The notes beneath the pieces were generated by a model. The model was not told where the DNA came from. It searched no databases and was given only the letters and a program-made list of their open reading frames with translations. A DNA stretch of 64,000 bases, from assembly GCA_963761005.1 (NCBI GenBank), contig CAVXFK010000015.1:186001-250000 (forward strand). The letters are read 5' to 3'. This document shows, one piece after another, positions 44,785-52,631 of the stretch (positions are counted from its first letter, which is position 1; each line of letters starts with the position of its first letter). The stretch comes from DASWJZ01 sp963761005 (GTDB lineage: Bacteria > Pseudomonadota > Alphaproteobacteria > Rhizobiales > Afifellaceae). Both the position numbers and the translations under genes were made by a program.

Positions 44785-45196
44785 TTAGTCTTCTGTGTCG
44801 TTGTCGGCGTTAGCGCGTTCGCGTTCGGCGCCGTCGGTGTCTTCGCTCAGCACGGCGCCAGTGCCGGCGTCGATCTTGACATCGCGCAACTCATTGCTCG
44901 CGGTCTTGATCTTCACGCTGTAGACGACATTGCCGTTCTCATTGTCGAGCGAAACGCCCACGACCGTTCCTTGAACCTTAGCCAATGCCGCCTGTGGCCT
45001 GCGAGGAGTCGATTTTGGCAAGCGAGGCGAGTCTCGCCGCTTCTCCGCTTTCGGTCTCTTCTTGGTTGCCGATCTTGATGCTGGATTCGTAGGCCGGTTG
45101 ATTCTCGGCCGCCGCCGGAAGGGGTGCGCCGGGCAAACTCAACGCCAAAACCAGTCCTCCAACCGCGAGGGCCTTCGGGCTAGGGTGATCGATCAT
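44785..45196 (-). pseudogene. PepSY-domain exported protein, frameshifted
   Basis: From the ATG at 45196 (MIDHPSPKALAVGG) a signal peptide and the start of a PepSY domain (SLAKIDSSQAT) are read, then the frame breaks and stops at 44978. The neighbouring frame continues AALAKVQGTVVGVSLDNENG, YSVKIKT and DVKIDAGTGAVLSED, a clear PepSY end. Restoring two bases (CA) near 44993-44997 gives SSQATQAALAKV. PepSY proteins are often adjacent to PmrA/QseB-type two-component genes and may modulate them. A tandem box is 75 bases upstream. Confidence 0.78.
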
Positions 45197-45270
45197 TTCT
45201 TGATGCTCCTTGATGTAGCCCCCGCGTGCCCCGCCGCTCAAGGCGGAGGCCTGCTCCACCTACAGAACCA

Positions 45271-45288
45271 CCCTTAGGAGGGAATTAG
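45271..45288. promoter_or_regulatory. Tandem response-regulator box 5 (between PepSY and regulator genes)
   Basis: On the plus strand CCCTTAG-GAGG-GAATTAG, 11-base phased; the left half keeps only TTAG. On the minus strand CTAATTC-N4-CTAAGGG is followed five bases later by CTGTAG. It is 75 bases from the PepSY start and 130 bases from the response regulator start, so autoregulation is likely. Confidence 0.55.
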
Positions 45289-45417
45289 GCACCCGGGGCG
45301 AAGCGGCCCGCCTGGCCATGAAAAGATCAAGAAGTACGCAATGTAATTGCGGGAAATCGCGCAGAGTCTATTCGACGGGAAATAGTTCCCGATCAGAGAC
45401 CAAGATGGGGCCAGCCG

Positions 45418-46083
45418 ATGCGTGTTCTTCTCGTCGAAGATGATGCCATGATCGGACGCAGCCTCGACCGTGCGCTTACGCAATCCGGCATGGCGGTTGA
45501 TTGGGTCCGAACCGGGGCGGACTGCGAGGCAGCCGTGCGCAACGAAAGCTACGCCCTGTTGCTCCTGGATCTCGGCCTCCCAGATCGATCTGGTCTGGCT
45601 ATTCTTCAGGCCATGCGTCGCGAGAAGTCCGACACGCCTGTCGTGATCATTACAGCGCGCGATGATTTGGCCAGCCGGATCGCCGGCCTTGACGGGGGCG
45701 CCGATGACTACGTCACCAAACCATTTGACTTCGAAGAGCTTAACGCGCGTATTCGTGCGGTGATCCGCCGGCGCCAGGGGCGCAGCAGTCCCTTGATTGC
45801 TGCCGGAGCAGTAACGCTCGATCTTGCACGGTGTGAGGTTTCCTACGAAGGGTTGTCGTTACCCCTCCCCGCAAAGGAATTTGCACTTGTTAGAGCGCTC
45901 GCAGAGCGTCCCGGTGCAATCCTTTCACGTGCCCAGCTTGAGGATCATCTTTACGACTGGGGCAATGAGGTTGAGAGCAATGCTGTCGACGTGCTGATCC
46001 ACTATGTTCGGCGAAAGTTTGGCAAGGACATCATCCGCAACGTTCGTGGCATCGGCTGGACGATTCCGGAGCTGCCGCATTGA
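45418..46083 (+). CDS. OmpR/PmrA-family response regulator
   Basis: 221 residues. The receiver domain has the acidic pocket VEDD (residues 6-9), phospho-acceptor Asp51 in LLLLDLGLPD, T at TARDD and Lys in YVTKPFDF. The C-terminal winged helix is LSLPLPAKEFALVRALAERPG, DHLYDWGNEVESNAVDVLIHYVRRKFG and VRGIGW, matching the PmrA/QseB/TctD subgroup. Such regulators bind direct repeats of about 11-base spacing, which fits the boxes in this island. It is coupled to the kinase by a TTGA overlap. Confidence 0.95.
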   Translation: MRVLLVEDDAMIGRSLDRALTQSGMAVDWVRTGADCEAAVRNESYALLLLDLGLPDRSGLAILQAMRREKSDTPVVIITARDDLASRIAGLDGGADDYVTKPFDFEELNARIRAVIRRRQGRSSPLIAAGAVTLDLARCEVSYEGLSLPLPAKEFALVRALAERPGAILSRAQLEDHLYDWGNEVESNAVDVLIHYVRRKFGKDIIRNVRGIGWTIPELPH

Positions 46084-47420
46084 CGTCGCTGCGCGGACAA
46101 TTGTTGGCGTGGCTCCTGGGCCTCATGACCGTCATGGGAGTTCTCGCTGGGGGAGCTGCCTACATGCTCGACCGCAATGAGGTAGATGGATCTCTCGACG
46201 GCCAATTACGGCAAGTTGCAATGAATGTGGGCGACACAGACTTTCCGGTGAGCACCCACCTCGGAGACGGCGTGGCGCTCGACCCTGAAGATGCCTTTGT
46301 CGTCACCATCTGGGATCGCTTGGGCGATGCGCATTCCTCCGATCCGTCGCTCCGACCGGCTCGGCCGACCAAGCCCGGATATTCGGACGTCGAGATGGCT
46401 GGAGAGAGATGGCGCGCCTACGCGCAGATCAACCCAGGTCGAACAATCCAAGTTGCCCAAAGGATGGTCGTTCGCGACGAATTTGCGACCAACTCTACGC
46501 TGCGCGCGCTTTTGCCGATAGCAGCCCTAGTCCCTTTGTCGTGGATTCTTGTCGGCTGGATCGTCGGGCGGGTCCTGCGCCCGTTGCACGCTGTTACTCA
46601 CGAGCTGCGGCAATGGGGAAAGGCGGGAACGAACGCACTTTCACTTGAGGGCATCCCCGACGAGATCTTGCCACTCGGGCTTGCGACCAACGATCTGGTC
46701 ACACGATTGCAGGCACAGCTTGAGTTCCGCGAACGGTTTATCTCCGACGCCGCTCATGAACTTCGGACCCCGCTCGCCGCTCTGCGCTTGCAGGCCAGAA
46801 ACCTTCGGCAAAGCGGAGTCTCGCCGCAACAAGTTGAACTCATCGATGAGATTAACAGCGGCGTCCGTAGAATGTCCGACATGGTGGGAAAGCTCCTACA
46901 GCTTGCCAGGACCGATGCCTCGACTCCGGTCCGAAACCCCGTGCCGGTCAATCTCGCCGACGCAGTTGCCGCGTCAATTCAAGATGTGATGCCGATCGCT
47001 GCCGAACGAGACATTGACATTGGTGTAGTCACGGCTAGACCCGAGAAAGTCCTGGCCGACCCCGACGAACTACGCACGCTGATCGGCAATCTGGTCGAGA
47101 ACGCTGTCCGCTATACGCAAAGAGGTGGGGCTGTCGACGTCTCAGTCGAACGTCTGTCTGACGGGGTCGCGCTGGAAGTCCGCGACAGTGGACCGGGTAT
47201 TCCTGAGGAGATGCTCGATCGCGTCTTTGGGCGCTTTGTTCGCCTGCCCGGATCGGACGTCGAAGGCAGCGGACTCGGCCTGCCAATCGTGCGCGCAGTC
47301 GCCGAGCGCTGCGGCGCTCGCATCGCTCTCTTCAATAGGCACGACCGTAGCGGTCTCGTGGCTCGGGTCTCCTTTCAGGCCCCTGAGAGACTGGCAGCAC
47401 GCAAGATCACCCCCCATTAG
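46080..47420 (+). CDS. Sensor histidine kinase (PmrB/QseC/TctE-like), stop codon formed by IS
   Basis: 446 residues from TTG 46080. Two membrane segments (LLAWLLGLMTVMGVLAGGAA and LLPIAALVPLSWILVGWIVG) flank a short periplasmic sensor. HAMP-like RPLHAVTHELRQW, H-box FISDAAHELRTPLAALRLQ with phospho-His226, then N-box GNLVENAVRYT, and G-boxes DSGPGIPEE and GSGLGLPIV follow. The C-terminus reads ARKITPH and the stop TAG (47418-47420) is made of the target TA plus the first G of the inserted IS. After the IS the host sequence resumes with TA AGATC, so the uninterrupted gene ended CAT TAA. The protein is therefore complete. Confidence 0.95.
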   Translation: MTSLRGQLLAWLLGLMTVMGVLAGGAAYMLDRNEVDGSLDGQLRQVAMNVGDTDFPVSTHLGDGVALDPEDAFVVTIWDRLGDAHSSDPSLRPARPTKPGYSDVEMAGERWRAYAQINPGRTIQVAQRMVVRDEFATNSTLRALLPIAALVPLSWILVGWIVGRVLRPLHAVTHELRQWGKAGTNALSLEGIPDEILPLGLATNDLVTRLQAQLEFRERFISDAAHELRTPLAALRLQARNLRQSGVSPQQVELIDEINSGVRRMSDMVGKLLQLARTDASTPVRNPVPVNLADAVAASIQDVMPIAAERDIDIGVVTARPEKVLADPDELRTLIGNLVENAVRYTQRGGAVDVSVERLSDGVALEVRDSGPGIPEEMLDRVFGRFVRLPGSDVEGSGLGLPIVRAVAERCGARIALFNRHDRSGLVARVSFQAPERLAARKITPH

Positions 47421-48259
47421 GGTCAGGACCCATAAAGGGGATTCCTTCCTTGGCTGGGTTGTGATTCACGGTCTCCAAGAGGAGGCCTCTGATAAATCGC
47501 GACTATTTCTGGCTGACGAGGGATCAATTCGCGCGGCTGAAGCCGTTGCTCCCCACCGACACGCGCGGCAAGCCGCGGGTTGACGACCGGCGTGTGATCA
47601 GCGGCATCGTGCATGTTTTGAAGTCAGGCGGCCGTTGGGTCGATGCTCCGGCCGTCTATGGTCCACGCAAGACCCTCTACAATCGCTTCGTGCGCTGGGC
47701 AGAGAAGGGCATTTGGATCGACATGTTCCACGCGCTTGCTGCGGCAGGCGGCCCGCCAGCCCAGGTGCTAATCGACAGTTCGGCGGTGAAGGCGCACCGC
47801 TGCGCAGCCGGCGGTAAAGGGGGGAGCGCAATCAGGCGATCGGGCGCTCGCGCGGCGGACGCACCACCAAGATCCACGCCCTGACCGATACGGCTTGTCG
47901 GCCCATCGCCTTCATGCTCACGGGAGGCCAAGTGGCCGATTGCACCGCCGCAGAGTTGCTGCTGCGGCGGCTGCCGCAAGCGTCGATCGTTCATGGCGAC
48001 AAGGGCTACGACAGCAATGCCATCCGCCGACAGATCGAGGGCAAAGGTGCGATGCCCAATATTCCGCCGAAGGCCAATCGGCGTTGGAAGAACTGCTTCT
48101 CCCCGTTCCTCTATCGAAACAGAAATGCCATCGAACGCATGTTCGGTCGCCTCAAGGACTTCCGCCGCATCGCGACACGATACGACCGATCCGCCACCAA
48201 CTTCCTCGCCGCCGTCTGCATCGCTGCTGCCGTCAGCTACTGGTTATGAGTCCTGACCC
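47420..48259 (+). mobile_element. IS5-family (IS427-like) insertion sequence, copy 2
   Basis: 840 bases between TA duplications at 47418-47419 and 48260-48261, opposite in orientation to copies 1 and 3. The ends are GGGTCAGGACCCATAA and the reverse complement of GGGTCAGGACTCATAA. It is inserted precisely in the kinase stop codon. Its OrfB shares the Cys variant (AAVCIAAAV) with copy 3, against Arg in copy 1, so copies 2 and 3 are closest relatives. Confidence 0.92.
47492..48249 (+). CDS. IS5-family transposase, copy 2, start codon changed to ATA
   Basis: The frame begins ATA AAT CGC GAC TAT where copies 1 and 3 have ATG AAT TGC GAC TAT, so the normal start is lost; the next usable start is a TTG at 47546. 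The slip site AAAGGGGGGAG lies at 47816-47825. OrfB continues to 48249 with HGDKGYDSN and NAIERMFGRLK. It is probably poorly expressed or inactive in cis, though the element could be moved by a sister copy. Confidence 0.8.
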
Positions 48260-48323
48260 TAAGATCAACCGGCGACAATCGCACAAGCACTGCAGCTTTC
48301 CTCAGCGCGCGGCTGTGCGAATG

Positions 48324-48596
48324 TCATAGTCCGAAAAAGGCTTGCCCAAGACGGGTGTCGCGAGTGAGATACAGGGCAGTTAGTGTGATTAGAAGAAAGA
48401 CGACAGCCACCCCAACGAGGACCGCGGCGCCAGATCTCCACCGGTGAGGTTGGCCGACATCTGTAACCGCGGCTGGACGTCTTCGACGTCCGAACACGAT
48501 CGAAGTCGGTGTAGTTCCCGAGTTAGAGCGGTTCGCCGAGGGTCCCGTCGGCGGCTCGGTCGCCTTTGTCGACGCCGGTTTCTTGAAGGTGAGCAA
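48324..48596 (-). CDS. Small membrane-anchored protein between two IS copies
   Basis: 90 residues from TTG 48596. A Pro/Ser/Thr-rich, basic N-terminal part (PPTGPSANRSNSGTTPTS, GRRRRPAA) leads to one membrane segment, AAVLVGVAVVFLLITLTALY, and a short tail TRDTRLGQAFFGL. It looks like a small bitopic protein with a cytosolic N-terminus. No family recognised. A tandem box lies 92 bases upstream, the same distance as for the ABC operon and PepSY genes, which supports it as a real gene. Confidence 0.6.
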   Translation of the reverse strand: MLTFKKPASTKATEPPTGPSANRSNSGTTPTSIVFGRRRRPAAVTDVGQPHRWRSGAAVLVGVAVVFLLITLTALYLTRDTRLGQAFFGL

Positions 48597-48687
48597 TCGT
48601 CGCCTTCCGCATCTATAGTTGCCACTGCGTTCCCCAGGACAAGCGGCCTCGGCAAGCCCTCGGTTACCTACGGGGCTTAGCCGCGGC

Positions 48688-48705
48688 GGCTTAGAACAGA
48701 ATTAG
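48688..48705 (-). promoter_or_regulatory. Tandem response-regulator box 6
   Basis: On the plus strand GGCTTAG-AACA-GAATTAG, 11-base phased. Read toward the small membrane protein gene (minus strand) it is CTAATTC-N4-CTAAGCC, with a further CTAAGCC seven bases on. It lies between IS copies 2 and 3. Confidence 0.5.
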
Positions 48706-48770
48706 AAGTGCCGCGGCATTGTCCCGCGCGGCATATTCAGCATCTCTCACTCGGCTTCGAGACTCCGCTA

Positions 48771-49600
48771 GGGTCAGGAACTCATAACCAGTAGCTGACG
48801 GCAGCAGCGATGCAGACGGCGGCGAGGAAGTTGGTGGCGGATCGGTCGTATCGTGTCGCGATGCGGCGGAAGTCCTTGAGGCGACCGAACATGCGTTCGA
48901 TGGCATTTCTGTTTCGATAGAGGAACGGGGAGAAGCAGTTCTTCCAACGCCGATTGGCCTTCGGCGGAATATTGGGCATCGCACCTTTGCCCTCGATCTG
49001 TCGGCGGATGGCATTGCTGTCGTAGCCCTTGTCGCCATGAACGATCGACGCTTGCGGCAGCCGCCGCAGCAGCAACTCTGCGGCGGTGCAATCGGCCACT
49101 TGGCCTCCCGTGAGCATGAAGGCGATGGGCCGACAAGCCGTATCGGTCAGGGCGTGGATCTTGGTGGTGCGTCCGCCGCGCGAGCGCCCGATCGCCTGAT
49201 TGCGCTCCCCCCTTTACCGCCGGCTGCGCAGCGGTGCGCCTTCACCGCCGAACTGTCGATTAGCACCTGGGCTGGCGGGCCGCCTGCCGCAGCAAGCGCG
49301 TGGAACATGTCGATCCAAATGCCCTTCTCTGCCCAGCGCACGAAGCGATTGTAGAGGGTCTTGCGTGGACCATAGACGGCCGGAGCATCGACCCAACGGC
49401 CGCCTGACTTCAAAACATGCACGATGCCGCTGATCACACGCCGGTCGTCAACCCGCGGCTTGCCGCGCGTGTCGGTGGGGAGCAACGGCTTCAGCCGCGC
49501 GAATTGATCCCTCGTCAGCCAGAAATAGTCGCAATTCATCAGAGGCCTCCTCTTGGAGACCGTAAATCACAACCCAGCCAAGGAAGGAATCCTTATGGGT
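48771..49600 (-). mobile_element. IS5-family (IS427-like) insertion sequence, copy 3, damaged right end
   Basis: Nearly identical to copy 1 and in the same orientation. The left end is GGGTCAGGAACTCATAA, with one extra A. At the right end the sequence reads ATCC-TTATGGGT and then TTGACTAG, so the last eight bases (CCTGACCC) and some inner bases are lost, and there is no matching TA. It cannot transpose by its own ends as they stand. With copy 2 it flanks 511 bases in inverted orientation. Confidence 0.88.
48782..49539 (-). CDS. IS5-family transposase, OrfA/OrfB (copy 3)
   Basis: OrfA (49147-49539) starts at ATG with MNCDYFWLTRDQFARL, identical to copy 1. The A3G6 slip site on the coding strand leads to OrfB ending VSYWL at 48782. 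Both catalytic Asp and the Glu region are present, so the protein may be functional and could act in trans on copies 1 and 2 even though its own right end is broken. Confidence 0.86.
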
Positions 49601-49721
49601 TGACTAGTTCGCTCAGCTTTTAGTGGACCCCCGACAGGCGATCCGGCGTTGCCTCCGCGGATCCATAGTCCTATCGGGGGACGTTCTGCTGTGGTGGATC
49701 TTTGACGAGCGCTCACTCGCT

Positions 49722-50486
49722 CTAGCCAGCGGTTTCGGCAGCGTCGACTGGGAGGATGATTCCCGAAAGATGACGCGGCGCGTCCAAAAGCAGATAGACC
49801 GCGACATTCGCGACTTCTGGCGGCGGCGCAATTCGACCGCTCGGAATCATGTCCCTGATCCGCTGGTACCCAAGCTCGGTGTCGCCGCCGCCTGTCGACT
49901 TGGCAACCGGCGCCAGCATGGGCGTATCCATCGATGACGGACAGAGTAGATTCACTCGAATGTTAATGGGTGCTAACTCAATCGCCACGGACTTTGTCAG
50001 GCCCGCCAGAGCGTGTTTAGCCGACACATATGCTGGAATTTCCTTCCAGCCGCGGTAGGAGAGCGAAGAACCGGTGTTCACGATGGCGCCGCCGCCAAAC
50101 CGGATCATATGCGGAATGGCGGACTTCATCGTCAGCCAGCAGCTGAAGTAGTTGACTTGCATGACACGCCAAAGCTCATCGTCGTCATAGCTCAGAAACG
50201 GCCCGACGGCGCCCTGGATCGCGGCGTTGTTCGAAAGCGAGTCGAGCCTCCCCCAACGATCAATCGCAGCCTGGATCACGCCGTCCACCGCCGCACGATC
50301 GGTAATGTTCGCTGGATGAATCACGATCTCTCCGCGCGACTGCCGCTTCGCAGCAGTTTCACGCAAAGCAGTCTCACTCAGGTCAGTCGCAAGCACCGCA
50401 ACACCGCGGTCGCTCAGCAGCCCGACGATCTCCGAGCCAAGCCCACCCGCGGCGCCGGTCACGACAACGACCCGTTCTTCCGCCAT
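49722..50486 (-). CDS. SDR-family oxidoreductase
   Basis: 254 residues. NAD(P)-binding TGAAGGLGSEI, NNAA at the end of strand 4, catalytic Ser in NTGSSLSYRG and the YVSAK Tyr-Lys pair show a classical short-chain dehydrogenase. The C-terminus ends GIILPVDAAETAG in place of the common VDGG. It is in the same direction as the sugar importer genes and may oxidise the imported sugar or polyol. The substrate is unknown. Confidence 0.9.
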   Translation of the reverse strand: MAEERVVVVTGAAGGLGSEIVGLLSDRGVAVLATDLSETALRETAAKRQSRGEIVIHPANITDRAAVDGVIQAAIDRWGRLDSLSNNAAIQGAVGPFLSYDDDELWRVMQVNYFSCWLTMKSAIPHMIRFGGGAIVNTGSSLSYRGWKEIPAYVSAKHALAGLTKSVAIELAPINIRVNLLCPSSMDTPMLAPVAKSTGGGDTELGYQRIRDMIPSGRIAPPPEVANVAVYLLLDAPRHLSGIILPVDAAETAG

Positions 50487-50673
50487 TTAATCCTCCCTCA
50501 TCGTCGGAACCCCCAAGGCTATTTTTGGCATGTCGACCTTGCCCAGTCTTTGGACGACATAACAAATGAATTGGTCCCCTTCTGGACTCCTTGCCAGCGG
50601 CCTTGCCGGGGGGACGCACGCACCCGGGACGCTACGATCAATTGATCCGATTCAGCGGCCGGCTTTCTCGCAT

Positions 50674-51678
50674 CTAGATTCGATTCCGGACGTGCTCCTC
50701 GCGGCCATACGCGGCCACAACGACCATCATGACGATCCCGAGCAGGATCTGGAGCGTCGTCGAATCAACGTTCAGGCCGTTGAAGAGCAGTGTGAACTCG
50801 GTGAGGATTAGCGTCCCAAGGACTGTTCGCCAGTAGTCCCCGCGCCCCCCTTGTAGGGTCGTTCCACCCAAGACGACGCAGACGATCGTCTGGAACAGAT
50901 ACGGGTCTCCCATGGTCATTGCGCCCTGATCCGCGAAGCCGGCGAGCATGATGCCGGTGATCGCCGCGAAGACGGAGCTTAGGGCGAACGCCCCCATCCA
51001 CACCGCGGTGGTGTTAACCCGCGCGAGATCGGCTGCGCGCGGGTTGGATCCAGTTGCATACAGCCGTCGGCCGAACGACGTCCGCTTCAAGAGCAAACCG
51101 ATCAGGATCGCAGCTAGCAGCCACAGCAGGACGACCGGCGGGAGGGGCACGAAGCCCGTCGTCTGGTTTGGGGACGTGAAGGCTTGCAACCACGCCGGAG
51201 GGGCGGCGGTCGCTCTTCCCCCGTTCGGACCGATCGCGCGCACGAGCCCGGTGAGGATCGCTCCGGTGCCGATCGTGATCAGGAGCGGATGGATCGCGAA
51301 CCGCTTTGATACGAACCCGTTGAACGCCCCAACGACCGCGGCGACTAGAAGGAGGAGCCCGGCGGCGACCGAGAACGGCCAACCGTGGGCACCCGTCAGC
51401 TCACAGATGAAGACGTTCGCCATCCCGATAACCGCGGGAATTGATATATCCAGGCCTCCCAGCAACGCCGCGAACGTCTGCCCAGCGCTGGCCAGGCCCA
51501 CGAACGACGCGAGGACGAGAATCGAAGTGATCCCACGCCAGCCACTGTCCCCCGGAACGATCGCGATCGTCAGGACGTAGACCACGACCACGGCTGCTAG
51601 CTGCAGCCGCGGCAGATCGCGGCCGCGCCTTAGGATCGCGCCAAGACCCCCGGGCTGTGCAGCCGATCCGGCGGTCAT
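50674..51678 (-). CDS. Sugar ABC permease (RbsC-like) 2
   Basis: 334 residues from the ATG at 51678; the longer ORF to 52113 lies inside permease 1. About nine membrane segments. ALLGGLDISIPAVIGM, GFVSKRFAIHPLLITIGTG and YATGSNPRAADLARVNT are the ribose/xylose-type permease motifs, and VCVVLGGTTLQGGRG precedes the last segments. It overlaps permease 1 by four bases; two unlike permeases form the channel. Confidence 0.88.
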   Translation of the reverse strand: MTAGSAAQPGGLGAILRRGRDLPRLQLAAVVVVYVLTIAIVPGDSGWRGITSILVLASFVGLASAGQTFAALLGGLDISIPAVIGMANVFICELTGAHGWPFSVAAGLLLLVAAVVGAFNGFVSKRFAIHPLLITIGTGAILTGLVRAIGPNGGRATAAPPAWLQAFTSPNQTTGFVPLPPVVLLWLLAAILIGLLLKRTSFGRRLYATGSNPRAADLARVNTTAVWMGAFALSSVFAAITGIMLAGFADQGAMTMGDPYLFQTIVCVVLGGTTLQGGRGDYWRTVLGTLILTEFTLLFNGLNVDSTTLQILLGIVMMVVVAAYGREEHVRNRI

Positions 51679-52631
51679 GCTCCGTCCCGGCGCATTCCGG
51701 CCCCCGTGGTCAATCGCGAGCCGATAATGAGACTGACGACCAGGATCGAGCCGTAGATGAGGGGGAGCCAGAGCGAGGTGAGCCCCAGGGCCGCCAGCAG
51801 CGATTGGATGAGGAAGATCACCAGCGCACCGAGGAACGCCTCCGTGAGGCCCCCTTTGCCCCCCGCCAGGCTCGTGCCACCAAGCGCCACGGCAGCGATG
51901 GCGACCACCGTATACTGAGGACCGAGCGCCGCGTCGGCTGCGGAGAGCCCCGAGCTGAGCGCGACCCCGGCGACCGCTGCGAACAGGCCTCCGAGACCAT
52001 AGGCGACAACCTTCACGACCGCCGTATTCATTCCGGTCGAGAAGGCGGCCGGCTCGTCGCCGCCGACGGCGAGAAGTGCCTTGTGGTACGGGATTGCGCG
52101 GAGAGCGGCCCACACGACGACGGGCGCCGCCATGAGCAGTAGGGAGCCCGGGATAGGCCCGATCCCGGCTTCAAGCTGCACCGCCCAGTCCGGCGCTGGA
52201 CCCGCGGGGATCGGGAGGAGCTTGACGTCGAGACCGGCAAGAATCAGGTACGTGCCGATGGTCGTTACGACGGGCTGGATCCGTACCACGGCGACAATCA
52301 GACCGTTGACGATTCCAACGCCGGCGCCGACCGCGAGGCACACCACGGGCGTCATCAGGGGCCCCTGAAGCGCCGGTGGCAGCAGCGGCGAAACGACAAG
52401 GATGTTCACGAGTCCTAGCAAAGGGCCAATGGAAACGTCGATTCCGCCGGCCAGGATGGACGGCGTGCTTGCCACGGCGGCCAACGCGAGCGGCGCGAAC
52501 AAGGCGAGGTTGCCGATGATGTACTGCGGCGCGGCAAACAGCGGCTGGACGAGGGTGTTCACAACGATCAGGAGGACGGTCAGGCCGGCCGCCGGGGCCC
52601 AAGGCCTGCTGAGTGCGGTCGCCCACCTCAT
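51675..52631 (-). CDS. Sugar ABC permease (RbsC-like) 1
   Basis: 318 residues. ILAGGIDVSIGPLLGLVNI, VVRIQPVVTTIGTYLI and AVGGDEPAAFSTGMNT match ribose-type permeases; AAVALGGTSLAGGKGG is the C-terminal conserved loop. It overlaps both the ATPase (four bases) and permease 2 (four bases), so the operon is tightly coupled. Confidence 0.88.
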   Translation of the reverse strand: MRWATALSRPWAPAAGLTVLLIVVNTLVQPLFAAPQYIIGNLALFAPLALAAVASTPSILAGGIDVSIGPLLGLVNILVVSPLLPPALQGPLMTPVVCLAVGAGVGIVNGLIVAVVRIQPVVTTIGTYLILAGLDVKLLPIPAGPAPDWAVQLEAGIGPIPGSLLLMAAPVVVWAALRAIPYHKALLAVGGDEPAAFSTGMNTAVVKVVAYGLGGLFAAVAGVALSSGLSAADAALGPQYTVVAIAAVALGGTSLAGGKGGLTEAFLGALVIFLIQSLLAALGLTSLWLPLIYGSILVVSLIIGSRLTTGAGMRRDGA

